DNA of 5,281 bases. Origin: Phycisphaerales bacterium UBA2402. GTDB lineage: Bacteria; Planctomycetota; Phycisphaerae; Phycisphaerales; UBA1924. The position numbers and the translations under genes are program-made. The notes beneath the pieces were generated by a model, which had not been told where the DNA came from, searched no databases, and was given only the letters and a program-made list of their open reading frames with translations. Positions 1 to 5,281 of this stretch are shown one piece after another. The number at the start of each line of letters is the position of its first letter. Position 1 is the first letter of the stretch. The stretch covers positions 228 to 5,508 of the forward strand of contig DDSA01000078.1 in the NCBI GenBank assembly GCA_002343715.1. Direction: 5' to 3'.

Positions 1-1332
1 CGGCATGAGCGTCTCGATCTCCTGGCTCATGCTCATCTTCTCCTTGACCGCACGCTCCATGCGGACAAGGCCCACCCGGTACTGGTTCTCCAGCAGCTCA
101 CCGACCGCGCGCACGCGGCGGTTGCCCAGGTGGTCGATGTCGTCCACCATGGCCAAAACACGCCCGGTCTTGGGATCGGTGCGGCCGCTGCGGAGGTCGA
201 GCAGGTACTGGATCACCCGCAGGAAGTCCTCGCTGCTGATGAACATCTGGTCTTCCGGCGTGTTCAGGTCGAACTTGCGGTTGATCCGGAAGCGACCCAC
301 GCGCCCGAGGCGATAGCGGTTGTCATCGAAGAACTTCTCGATGAAGAGCTGCTTGGCCTTCTCGACCTGCGGCGGGTTGCCGGGACGCAACTTGCTGTAA
401 ATCTTCAGCATCGCCTTCTGGTAGGTCGTCTCGGCATCGAACTGCTCGAGTTTCTCCTCCGCGACGGTGTTGAGGATCAGCACGTCGCTGGGATTCTCGA
501 TCACCCGGACTTTCTTGAGGCTGCTGGCGATGATGGCCTCCGCGGCCTCGCCGATCTGCCGGCCCACGTGGACCAGTTCCTCGCCGGTGCTCGTGTCGAT
601 GATCGACTCGGCGGCCCAATGCTCGGGCTTGATGTTCTCGACCTTGATCTCGCTGATCTCGTAGAAGAGGCGCAGCAGGCTCTCGGTCTCGGCCACGCTC
701 TCGTCGAGGCATCGGAGGAAGGTGGTTGCCGCGAGTTTCGTGCTCTGGTCGATGCGCATCGCCAGCACGTCCTTCTTGGTCACCTCGAGTTCGATCCAGG
801 AGCCTCGTTCGGGGATGATACGGGCCGAGTGAAGCGGCCGATCGCCCTCGCTCGACAGGATCGAGAAGTCCACGCCGGGCGATCGGTGCAACTGGCTCAC
901 GATGACGCGTTCGGCTCCGTTCACGATGAACTCGCCACCGCCCATCATGATCGGGAACTCGCCCAGGTAAATCTGCTCCTCGGGGAGCTCCGGCTTGCCC
1001 TCACGCTTCAGACGCACCCCCACCCTGAACGGGCGGCCGTAGGTCAGGCGGAGTTCGCGGCACTCATCGGGGGTGTAGCGAGGCTCTTCGAGCGTGTAGT
1101 CGATGTACTCCAGGGTCATCGTCTCGTCGTAACTCTTGATCGGGAAGACCTCGTGCAGGAGCGCTTCCAACCCCTGCAGTTTATCGCGGTCCTCGGGGAC
1201 CTTGCCGAACTGAAGGAATCGCTCGTACGCCTCGGTCTGGACCTGGCAGAGGTCGCCGACCGGCACGGCATCGCCGCGCTTCGCGTAGTTACGGATAGTG
1301 GTGCCGACGTTGGACGTAGCCATCGATGCCAT
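1..1332 (-). CDS. rpoB: RNA polymerase beta subunit, N-terminal part (runs off the left edge)
   Basis: This encodes the beta subunit of DNA-directed RNA polymerase, which forms one pincer of the catalytic core. The first 444 codons are present and the frame is open to base 1. The family is usually well over 1,100 residues, so about a third is visible. Diagnostic blocks are VNGAERVIVSQLHRSPGV (residues 137-154, beta protrusion/lobe) and DDIDHLGNRRVRAVGELL (397-414, just before the rifampicin-binding cluster). The window stops before that cluster, so resistance residues cannot be read. I chose the ATG at 1332 because GAGGA at 1338-1342 lies 5 nt upstream. A second in-frame ATG at 1323 has SD spacing of 14 nt, which is less suitable. 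An in-frame TAG lies upstream at 1375-1377 with no other start between. The gene follows rplL after a 320-nt spacer, the normal bacterial order; rpoC would be expected to the left. Confidence 0.97.
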   Translation of the reverse strand, partial: MASMATSNVGTTIRNYAKRGDAVPVGDLCQVQTEAYERFLQFGKVPEDRDKLQGLEALLHEVFPIKSYDETMTLEYIDYTLEEPRYTPDECRELRLTYGRPFRVGVRLKREGKPELPEEQIYLGEFPIMMGGGEFIVNGAERVIVSQLHRSPGVDFSILSSEGDRPLHSARIIPERGSWIELEVTKKDVLAMRIDQSTKLAATTFLRCLDESVAETESLLRLFYEISEIKVENIKPEHWAAESIIDTSTGEELVHVGRQIGEAAEAIIASSLKKVRVIENPSDVLILNTVAEEKLEQFDAETTYQKAMLKIYSKLRPGNPPQVEKAKQLFIEKFFDDNRYRLGRVGRFRINRKFDLNTPEDQMFISSEDFLRVIQYLLDLRSGRTDPKTGRVLAMVDDIDHLGNRRVRAVGELLENQYRVGLVRMERAVKEKMSMSQEIETLMP

Positions 1333-1503
1333 CGAAGTCCTCGCGATGGGGGTGCAGATACCGCTCAGTTTGAACTACGTAGCTGATTCACGCTTCGCAG
1401 AACATCAAACAGGGCCGAATCAAATACTCGAAATGTGGATGTACAGACGGCGGGTTCCTTTGCGCGCCATCGCCCGACGCTGGCGCATGATGCCGAACCC
1501 AAG

Positions 1504-1531
1504 AGTGTAGTCGCGCCGATTCACCCAGCAA
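1504..1531 (-). promoter_or_regulatory. possible rpoB promoter
   Basis: On the minus strand, TTGCTG (1531-1526) and TACACT (1509-1504) are separated by 16 nt, a weak sigma-70-type pair. The -10 matches 4 of 6 consensus positions and the -35 matches only its TTG. Its place just downstream of the rplL terminator would let rpoB be transcribed independently. The match is weak enough to occur by chance. Confidence 0.22.
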
Positions 1532-1554
1532 GCGACGGGCCACACAAAATCTTG

Positions 1555-1592
1555 AAAAATGAGCGAGTCCGTCGCGACGCGACGGACCCGCT
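1555..1592 (-). terminator. intrinsic terminator or attenuator between rplL and rpoB
   Basis: Read on the minus strand, the arms at 1592-1579 and 1575-1562 form a 14-bp stem with one G-U wobble and a 3-nt loop (1578-1576). Two bases later comes a run of five T (1559-1555). This is a standard rho-independent terminator for leftward transcription. Because rpoB continues downstream, partial read-through is likely, so it probably works as an attenuator that lowers rpoB/rpoC output relative to L12. On the plus strand the hairpin is followed by a poor T-tract, so rightward termination is less likely. Confidence 0.82.
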
Positions 1593-1652
1593 TCACTTAA
1601 ATTCCGTACATAACACGAACAAATGGACGGGAGGGCGTTTATACAAGTTGGC

Positions 1653-2045
1653 TCAGGCCAACTCCACCGTCGCGCCGACTTCCTCCAAGGACTTCTTGAT
1701 CTTGTCCGCTTCGGCCTTATCCACGCCCTGCTTGACGGGCTTGCCGGGAGCGTCAACGAAGGCCTTGGCTTCGGCGAGGCCGAGACCGGTGATCTCGCGA
1801 ACGACCTTGATGACGTTGATCTTCTTGTCGCCCGCGGCCTTGAGGACCACGTCGAAAGAAGTCTTCTCCTCCGCCTTCGGAGCAGCGCCACCGCCGCCGC
1901 CGGCGGCCATCACCACAGCGCCGCCCGCCGCGGCCTCGATGCCGTAGGTGTCCTTCATGTACTTGCCCAGTTCAACCGCGTCCTTGAGCGTGAGGCCCGC
2001 GAGTTTGTCACCGAGATCCTTGATGTGTGTAGCGACTTCCGACAT
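1653..2045 (-). CDS. rplL: 50S ribosomal protein bL12 (L7/L12)
   Basis: bL12 is the multicopy stalk protein of the large subunit. Dimers bind the C-terminal helix of L10 and recruit translational GTPases. At 130 residues it is slightly longer than the usual 120 or so. Residues 1-35 form the helical dimerisation domain. Residues 38-60 are an alanine/glycine-rich hinge with five consecutive glycines. Residues 61-130 are the globular C-terminal domain, with the signature GLGLAEAK (87-94), the helix that contacts EF-Tu and EF-G. The start is ATG at 2045, with AAAGG at 2053-2057 spaced 7 nt. The gene lies 192 nt downstream of rplJ across four hairpins and is followed by a terminator. Its own translation signals fit the need for several copies per ribosome. 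Confidence 0.98.
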   Translation of the reverse strand: MSEVATHIKDLGDKLAGLTLKDAVELGKYMKDTYGIEAAAGGAVVMAAGGGGGAAPKAEEKTSFDVVLKAAGDKKINVIKVVREITGLGLAEAKAFVDAPGKPVKQGVDKAEADKIKKSLEEVGATVELA

Positions 2046-2237
2046 GACTCTACCTTTCTTGACCGCGACGGTCAGTTGTCCGCCGCAAACCCGCCCGAGA
2101 GGGGCCGAACGTTCGGCCTTTAACCCGGTCTACCGGGCCAGTCGGGCTTTGATTGTGTCTCTCACGATGCCCCCGTTTATCCGGGGGCGAGATGTCCAGT
2201 ACATAGGCTCTGCTCGAACGGCACCCCTGGTTCGGGA
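2046..2237 (-). other. structured rplJ-rplL spacer with four successive hairpins
   Basis: In transcript order the hairpins are: 2188-2169 (7-bp perfect stem, 6-nt loop GATAAA), 2137-2124 (5-bp stem, loop TAGA), 2118-2103 (16-nt perfect palindrome, foldable as 6 bp plus a 4-nt loop) and 2073-2061 (5-bp stem, 3-nt loop). The last ends 3 nt before the rplL SD. None is followed by a T-tract, so they do not look like terminators. Plausible roles are transcript protection, nuclease processing, or insulation of rplL translation from rplJ; all are inference. Confidence 0.65.
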
Positions 2238-2795
2238 TCATGCCACTTTCGCGATCGCCTCTCCTGATTCCAACTTCGATTCGATAGCCTTGATGATCCC
2301 GGCGATGGTGCCGCCCGGGCCCTTGATCTGACCCAGGAGTTTTTTCGCCGGGCTGACGACCAGCGTGACGACGTTGGCGATGGCCTCGTCCTTGGTCGGG
2401 AACTTACTCAACTCTTCGATGCCCTTCTTGCCTTTGAAGACGGTCCCGTCGAGGATCGCGCCCTTCAGTTCCACCTGGGGCATCTTCTCGATCAGCGCGA
2501 CGACCTCCCGGGCAACCTCGACGACGCTCGAACCGCCGTAGGCAAGAGCACTCGCGCCGGTGAGGAACTCGTCGAGCGGGGCCAGGTTGGTGCCTTTGAA
2601 CATCTTCTTCGCCAGGGCGTTCTGGACGACCGTGATTCTGATGTTCTTCTTCGCAAGCCCGTGGCGCAGTTTCGTTGTGTCCACGGCCTTCACGCCGCGG
2701 ATGCTGAGCACCATCGCGTCTGGCCACTCCTCCGTGCCCTGGGCGATGCGGGACTTGTAGTCCCGCATGATCATGCTTTTGACTGTTTTCGACAT
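2238..2795 (-). CDS. rplJ: 50S ribosomal protein uL10
   Basis: uL10 (185 residues) anchors L12 dimers and binds 23S rRNA beside L11, forming the base of the GTPase stalk. The N-terminal rRNA-binding domain spans about residues 1-135. Typical L10 segments are the N-terminal MSKTVKSMIMRDYK, ITVVQNALAKK (54-64) and KGAILDG (111-117). The C-terminal helix (about 162-185, including GIIKAIESKLE) is where L12 dimers dock. I chose ATG 2795 because GGAG at 2804-2807 is spaced 8 nt and the protein then begins as L10s do. An in-frame ATG at 2840 overlaps the rplA stop as TAATG and would add 15 residues (beginning MPAAGAFAP), but it lacks family support. In many bacteria the L10-L12 complex represses its own mRNA; the 44-nt leader here is short for that. 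Confidence 0.97.
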   Translation of the reverse strand: MSKTVKSMIMRDYKSRIAQGTEEWPDAMVLSIRGVKAVDTTKLRHGLAKKNIRITVVQNALAKKMFKGTNLAPLDEFLTGASALAYGGSSVVEVAREVVALIEKMPQVELKGAILDGTVFKGKKGIEELSKFPTKDEAIANVVTLVVSPAKKLLGQIKGPGGTIAGIIKAIESKLESGEAIAKVA

Positions 2796-2810
2796 GAGTG
2801 AATCTCCGGC

Positions 2811-2834
2811 GCGGGGGGCGAAGGCGCCCGCCGC
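2811..2834 (-). promoter_or_regulatory. hairpin in the rplA-rplJ spacer, just upstream of the rplJ SD
   Basis: The arms 2834-2825 and 2820-2811 pair over nine GC pairs with one C-C mismatch (positions 2830/2815), closing a 4-nt loop CCTT in the transcript. It ends 3 nt before the rplJ Shine-Dalgarno (2804-2807). There is no T-tract, so it is not a terminator. It may act on rplJ translation or separate it from rplA; no known L10 leader motif can be asserted. Confidence 0.5.
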
Positions 2835-2839
2835 TGGCA

Positions 2840-3541
2840 TTATTCGGCCGCGGCCGCCTGCACGTACTTGATACGAACGCCGGGGGTCATCGCCCCGCTG
2901 ATGGTGATGCTCTTGATGTAGTTGCCCTTGACCGTGTTCGGGCGGATCTTCTCGATCGCGTGGATGAAAAAGGTCAGGTTCTCGGCGAGCGAGGATTCAG
3001 GAAAACTCATCTTGCCGATGATGGCATGGATGTTGCCGCCCGTGTCGGTGCGGTACTCGACCTTGCCGGCGGAGTATTCCTTCACGGCGGTGGGGATATC
3101 GGCGGTCACCGTGCCGGCCTTGGGGCTGGGCATCAGGCCTTTGGGGCCCAGGACCTTGCCGAGTTTCGACACGATCCGCATCATGTCGGGGCTGGCGACC
3201 GCGACGTCAAAGTCCATCCAACCCTTCTCGATCTCGGCGACGAGCTCCTCACCACCGGCCTTGACGGCGCCCGCTTCAAGGGCTTTCGGAGCGACATCGC
3301 TCTGGCAGAAAGCCACGACCTTCTTGCTCGCGCCGATGCCCTTTGGCAGGCTGACGGCACCGCGGAGGTTCTGGTCGCTCTGTTTGGTGTCGAGGTTCAG
3401 GTGCATCACCACGTTGACCGTTTGGTCGAACTTGGGGCCTTTGAACTTCTTGATCGCCGCCACCGCCACCGCGGGTTCCACGGCTTCCTTCACCTGCAGG
3501 CCCTGATTGGCCTTCTGTCGTTTTGTGATTCTCACCGGCAT
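2840..3541 (-). CDS. rplA: 50S ribosomal protein uL1
   Basis: uL1 (233 residues, close to the E. coli length) binds helices 76-78 of 23S rRNA, forms the mobile L1 stalk and helps eject deacylated tRNA from the E site. The family signature in domain II is clear: LGPKGLMPSPKAGTVT (131-146). The N-terminal basic segment and the C-terminal return to domain I (KSITISGAMTPGVRIKY, 210-226) are intact. The start is ATG at 3541; AGGA at 3552-3555 lies 10 nt upstream. It follows rplK after a 47-nt gap, so the two are almost surely co-transcribed. L1 is known in several bacteria to repress the L11-L1 mRNA by binding a mimic of its rRNA site near the rplK start; hairpins in the rplK leader here are candidates. 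Confidence 0.98.
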   Translation of the reverse strand: MPVRITKRQKANQGLQVKEAVEPAVAVAAIKKFKGPKFDQTVNVVMHLNLDTKQSDQNLRGAVSLPKGIGASKKVVAFCQSDVAPKALEAGAVKAGGEELVAEIEKGWMDFDVAVASPDMMRIVSKLGKVLGPKGLMPSPKAGTVTADIPTAVKEYSAGKVEYRTDTGGNIHAIIGKMSFPESSLAENLTFFIHAIEKIRPNTVKGNYIKSITISGAMTPGVRIKYVQAAAAE

Positions 3542-3589
3542 CGCTTAGTGTTCCTGTGTCGTTGTGTGGAAGTGGATTCCGGCCCGTGC

Positions 3590-4018
3590 TCAGCCGACGA
3601 CCGTGACGCCCATCGAGCGGGCGGTGCCCTCGACGACACGCATCGCCGCCTCGATGCTGTGGCTGTTCAGGTCCGCCATCTTCGCCTCGGCGATCTTCTT
3701 CACCTGGTCGCGGGTGATCTTGCCGACCTTGTCCTTGTTCGGAACGCCGGATCCCTTCTCCGCTCCCGCCGCCTCCTTGATGAGAACAGAGGCGGGGCTG
3801 CTTTTGATCTCCAGATCAAACGTGCGGTCGCTGAAGACCGTCACAATGCAGCCTACGACCTTGCCCTTCACGTGCTGGGTCGCGGCGTTGAACTTCTGGA
3901 TGAACTGCCCGGGGTTGACGCCCTTGCTGCCCAGCACAGGACCCAGCGGCGGGGCCGGTGTCGCCTGCCCGCCGGGAGCCATGATCTTGAAAACGTTGGT
4001 AACTTCTTTCTTAGCCAT
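3590..4018 (-). CDS. rplK: 50S ribosomal protein uL11
   Basis: uL11 (142 residues, the usual length) binds the 23S rRNA GTPase-associated centre together with L10-L12. The N-terminal domain carries the proline-rich segment PAPPLGPVLG (21-30), where thiostrepton-type antibiotics contact L11, followed by GVNPGQF (33-39). The C-terminal rRNA-binding domain includes KVGKITRDQVKKIAEAKM (97-114) and ends in MGVTVVG. The start is ATG at 4018 with a strong SD, GGGAGG, at 4029-4034 spaced 10 nt. It is the first gene of the leftward unit: the usual upstream neighbour nusG is absent, and the next gene diverges on the other strand. A promoter must therefore lie in 4019-4372. Confidence 0.98.
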   Translation of the reverse strand: MAKKEVTNVFKIMAPGGQATPAPPLGPVLGSKGVNPGQFIQKFNAATQHVKGKVVGCIVTVFSDRTFDLEIKSSPASVLIKEAAGAEKGSGVPNKDKVGKITRDQVKKIAEAKMADLNSHSIEAAMRVVEGTARSMGVTVVG

Positions 4019-4041
4019 CCTATTTCAACCTCCCACCGGCC

Positions 4042-4093
4042 TCCGAGGGCACCTGCATCAGGCGCTCGGACCCGCGGCCCGGCAAGGCCGCGG
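4042..4093 (-). promoter_or_regulatory. tandem hairpins in the rplK leader (candidate autoregulatory site)
   Basis: In the rplK transcript the first hairpin (4093-4072) has a perfect 8-bp stem with a 6-nt loop. After one base, the second (4070-4042) has a 6-bp outer stem and a 6-bp inner stem with one G-U wobble, separated by a two-C bulge on the 3' side and closed by a 3-nt loop. The rplK SD starts 7 nt after the second hairpin. This is the position where L1-binding leaders of the L11-L1 operon occur in other bacteria. A helix with an asymmetric bulge is compatible with such a site, but I cannot align it to the known motif by eye. Confidence 0.45.
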
Positions 4094-4239
4094 AAGGCTC
4101 GGTAGTACAACCGGCTTGGGATTTCACCCGCACCCGTCAGAGCGCGGCGTGTCCGCAAGGTCGAGATGATAGGATGCCATCGACATCACTTTCCACTACT
4201 TCATCTGATACCAAACATATTTCTACCGCGACGCCTCGC

Positions 4240-4262
4240 TCACGTCTTCATGAAACACGTGA
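4240..4262. repeat. 23-bp dyad symmetry in the divergent promoter region
   Basis: TCACGT (4240-4245) and ACGTGA (4257-4262) flank the 8-bp palindrome TTCATGAA (4247-4254), offset by one base. A symmetrical site like this between divergent genes could be a protein-binding operator or a weak hairpin. No regulator in the window is paired with it. Confidence 0.35.
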
Positions 4263-4372
4263 CAGAGTGACCGCGGTGCGTACCCATGAAAGAGCAATGA
4301 TCCTCGAAATGAAGCCTGGACTTCACCCGAGAGAATGAGCCAACTCACACTTTGTAAACAACAACGTACCCT

Positions 4373-4987
4373 TTGCCAGTGTCCGATTCTTCTTCATGTC
4401 CTTACGTCAGCCGCGGAGGCCTGAAACTCCGCCGCGCGCTCGATGTGTTCGGCATCGACCCCTCGGGACGGGTGTGCGCCGATCTCGGTGCGAGCACGGG
4501 CGGGTTTACTGATTGTCTGCTGCAAGCCGGCGCTTCCCGTGTTTATTCCGTGGATACTGCGTACGGCGAGTTCGCTTGGAAACTCCGCCATGATCCGCGC
4601 GTGACTCTTTTAGAACGCACCAACGCATTGCACCGAGTTCCCCCCGAAGAGGGGGTTGATCTCGTCGTTGCTGATGTCGGTTGGACACCCCAGCGCCTGG
4701 TCATTCCAGCCGCGCTCCGCTGGCTCCGTCGAGCAGGAACCGCCGGCCAGATCATTTCGCTGGTCAAACCTCACTACGAGGCATCGAAGCGTGACCTTTC
4801 GTCCGGCGGAGTACTCTCCGATGATCGCGCTGCCGAGATCGCACGTGAAGTGGTTCGCCGAATCGGAGAGATTCCCGATGTACGAGTCGCGGGTTTCATT
4901 CCATCCCCGATCCGAGGTGGTCAACACAAGGGCAAAGGCACGGGAAACGCGGAGTATCTGCTCTGGATCACCGTGGAACGCGGATAA
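4373..4987 (+). CDS. TlyA/FtsJ-like rRNA 2'-O-methyltransferase lacking the S4 domain
   Basis: This is an SAM-dependent methyltransferase of the RrmJ/FtsJ fold, closest to TlyA, which methylates the 2'-OH of cytidines in 16S and 23S rRNA. The sequence opens directly with the TlyA linker YVSRGGLKL (11-19). The SAM-binding motif DLGASTGGF is at 37-45, with acidic D61 after the second strand. The catalytic tetrad of the family is complete: K18, D101, K132 (in LVKPHYE) and E194 (in GNAEYLL). TlyA proteins usually carry an S4 RNA-binding domain of about 60 residues before this; here it is missing, and no S4-like segment appears in other frames upstream. The start is uncertain: TTG 4373 or GTG 4379, neither with a clear SD, and an in-frame TAA lies at 4355-4357. 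It diverges from rplK. The fold is certain; the exact rRNA target is not. Confidence 0.88.
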   Translation: MPVSDSSSCPYVSRGGLKLRRALDVFGIDPSGRVCADLGASTGGFTDCLLQAGASRVYSVDTAYGEFAWKLRHDPRVTLLERTNALHRVPPEEGVDLVVADVGWTPQRLVIPAALRWLRRAGTAGQIISLVKPHYEASKRDLSSGGVLSDDRAAEIAREVVRRIGEIPDVRVAGFIPSPIRGGQHKGKGTGNAEYLLWITVERG

Positions 4988-5281
4988 GTTTGCCTCACAT
5001 CACAACGCACGATATCACTTCCACGTTTGTGATTCCGCAAGCGCAGAACATGCCTGCACCATTCCCGTTACATCGCCTGTTCGTGTGAATACACAACTTC
5101 TCGGTCCTTATCGACAGGCTGTTCACATCCCCTGTTTTGCCCTTATTCCATAGTCTGCAAGAAGTTGCGCGCACCTCCCCTGAGCGGGTCGTCGATTGGG
5201 GTAGAACTACCTATCGACCCCACGCGGAGGTGCCTCCGATACTTCCCCGCGTTGGACGGACGGGTAGTGGGATGGCGCATC
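4988..5281. other. right-edge region without a convincing gene
   Basis: Downstream of the methyltransferase stop I see no supported coding sequence. An imperfect inverted repeat (4999-5007 with 5024-5033, one bulge) follows the stop but has no T-tract, so a terminator is doubtful. A minus-strand frame is open from the right edge to a TAA at 5143-5145 and could be the tail of a gene beyond the window, but its 46 visible residues match nothing I recognise. A nested inverted repeat (5171-5233) is the main structural feature. Confidence 0.5.
5171..5233. repeat. nested inverted repeat, potential large stem-loop
   Basis: Three concentric pairings are visible. The outer arms are GCACCTCC (5171-5178) and GGAGGTGC (5226-5233), a perfect 8 bp. 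The middle arms are GTCGAT (5191-5196) and ATCGAC (5213-5218), 6 bp. The inner arms are GGTA (5200-5203) and TACC (5208-5211) around a 4-nt loop. Between outer and middle, GCG (5184-5186) can pair with CGC (5223-5225). Either strand could fold as RNA. There is no T-tract, so it is not an ordinary terminator. It may be a structured RNA, a dispersed repeat unit or a regulatory element. Confidence 0.6.

Larger units (their letters stand above)
1333..1652 (-). other. rplL-rpoB intergenic spacer (320 nt)
   Basis: No convincing gene lies in this spacer. In transcription order it holds about 60 nt after the rplL stop, then a strong hairpin with T-tract (1555-1592), then a weak promoter-like pair (1504-1531), then about 160 nt before the rpoB ribosome binding site. 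A 22-codon arginine-rich frame (1420-1488) has no ribosome binding site. The layout resembles the attenuator-containing rplL-rpoB spacer known from E. coli, although no sequence homology is claimed. Confidence 0.7.
4019..4372. other. divergent intergenic region between rplK and the methyltransferase gene
   Basis: This 354-nt stretch has no supported gene and no recognisable tRNA, secE or nusG. It must hold the rplK promoter and presumably the methyltransferase promoter. On the minus strand TATCAT (4171-4166) matches the sigma-70 -10 box at 5 of 6 positions, but no TTGACA-like box sits 16-18 nt upstream, so I do not call it separately. It would give a leader of about 140 nt. The rplK-proximal part is GC-rich and structured; the part from about 4160 to 4372 is visibly AT-richer. 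Confidence 0.6.

Noticed and set aside
130..1386. Long open frame (418 codons) on the plus strand opposite rpoB
   Set aside because: It is antisense to an unmistakable rpoB. Long shadow frames are common opposite GC-rich genes with strong third-position bias, and the translation shows no recognisable domain.
1420..1488. 22-codon arginine-rich frame in the rplL-rpoB spacer (minus strand), possible leader peptide
   Set aside because: No Shine-Dalgarno sequence precedes its ATG and no following attenuator hairpin is associated with it.
1388..1891. Minus-strand frame of 167 codons overlapping rplL and the rplL-rpoB spacer
   Set aside because: It reads rplL out of frame and crosses the terminator hairpin; the translation is arginine/serine-rich low-complexity with no ribosome binding site seen.
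2798..4105. Long open frame (435 codons) on the plus strand opposite rplA and rplK
   Set aside because: It covers two certain ribosomal protein genes and their spacer. Its arginine/leucine/histidine/aspartate-rich translation is typical of a shadow frame.
4019..4372. Possible nusG, secE, tRNA-Trp or missing S4-domain remnant upstream of rplK or the methyltransferase gene
   Set aside because: No KOW-type NusG end, SecE membrane helix, tRNA-like T-arm/anticodon arrangement or S4-like segment was found in any frame or on either strand.
4999..5033. Imperfect inverted repeat after the methyltransferase stop as a terminator
   Set aside because: The loop is long, the stem has a bulge and no T-tract follows, so it does not meet the criteria for an intrinsic terminator.
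5143..5281. Minus-strand frame open from the right edge, possible 3' end of a gene
   Set aside because: Only 46 residues are visible, with no recognisable motif, and the nested inverted repeat lies within it. It may be real, but the window cannot show it.

Overview
The window looks like a chromosomal segment of a GC-rich bacterium. The style of the L10, L11 and L12 proteins suggests Planctomycetota, perhaps a Phycisphaerae-type lineage. That placement is inferred from remembered family sequences, not from a search. Nothing points to a plasmid, phage or mobile element.

Positions 1-4018 hold a classic ribosomal protein and RNA polymerase cluster on the minus strand. In transcription order it is rplK (L11), rplA (L1), rplJ (L10), rplL (L7/L12), then the N-terminal third of rpoB (RNA polymerase beta), which runs off the left edge. 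Spacers are 47 nt (rplK-rplA), 44 nt (rplA-rplJ), 192 nt (rplJ-rplL) and 320 nt (rplL-rpoB). The last two are long and structured. The rplJ-rplL spacer holds four successive hairpins. The rplL-rpoB spacer holds a strong hairpin plus T-tract, probably an attenuating terminator that sets the ratio of ribosomal protein to polymerase synthesis, followed by a possible rpoB promoter.

Positions 4019-4372 are a divergent intergenic region. It carries the rplK leader, with two abutting hairpins just upstream of the ribosome binding site, and a dyad symmetry further out. secE and nusG, which usually precede rplK, are not in this window.

Positions 4373-4987 on the plus strand encode a TlyA/FtsJ-type rRNA 2'-O-methyltransferase. 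It keeps the full catalytic tetrad but lacks the N-terminal S4 RNA-binding domain of TlyA, and its start is non-ATG without a clear ribosome binding site. Positions 4988-5281 contain no convincing gene, but they do hold a nested inverted repeat of about 63 nt.

The genes share a theme: the L1 stalk, the L11/L10/L12 GTPase-centre stalk, an rRNA modification enzyme and RNA polymerase. No new system is evident. The points worth a second look are the structured spacers, the shortened TlyA-like enzyme and the nested repeat at the right edge.
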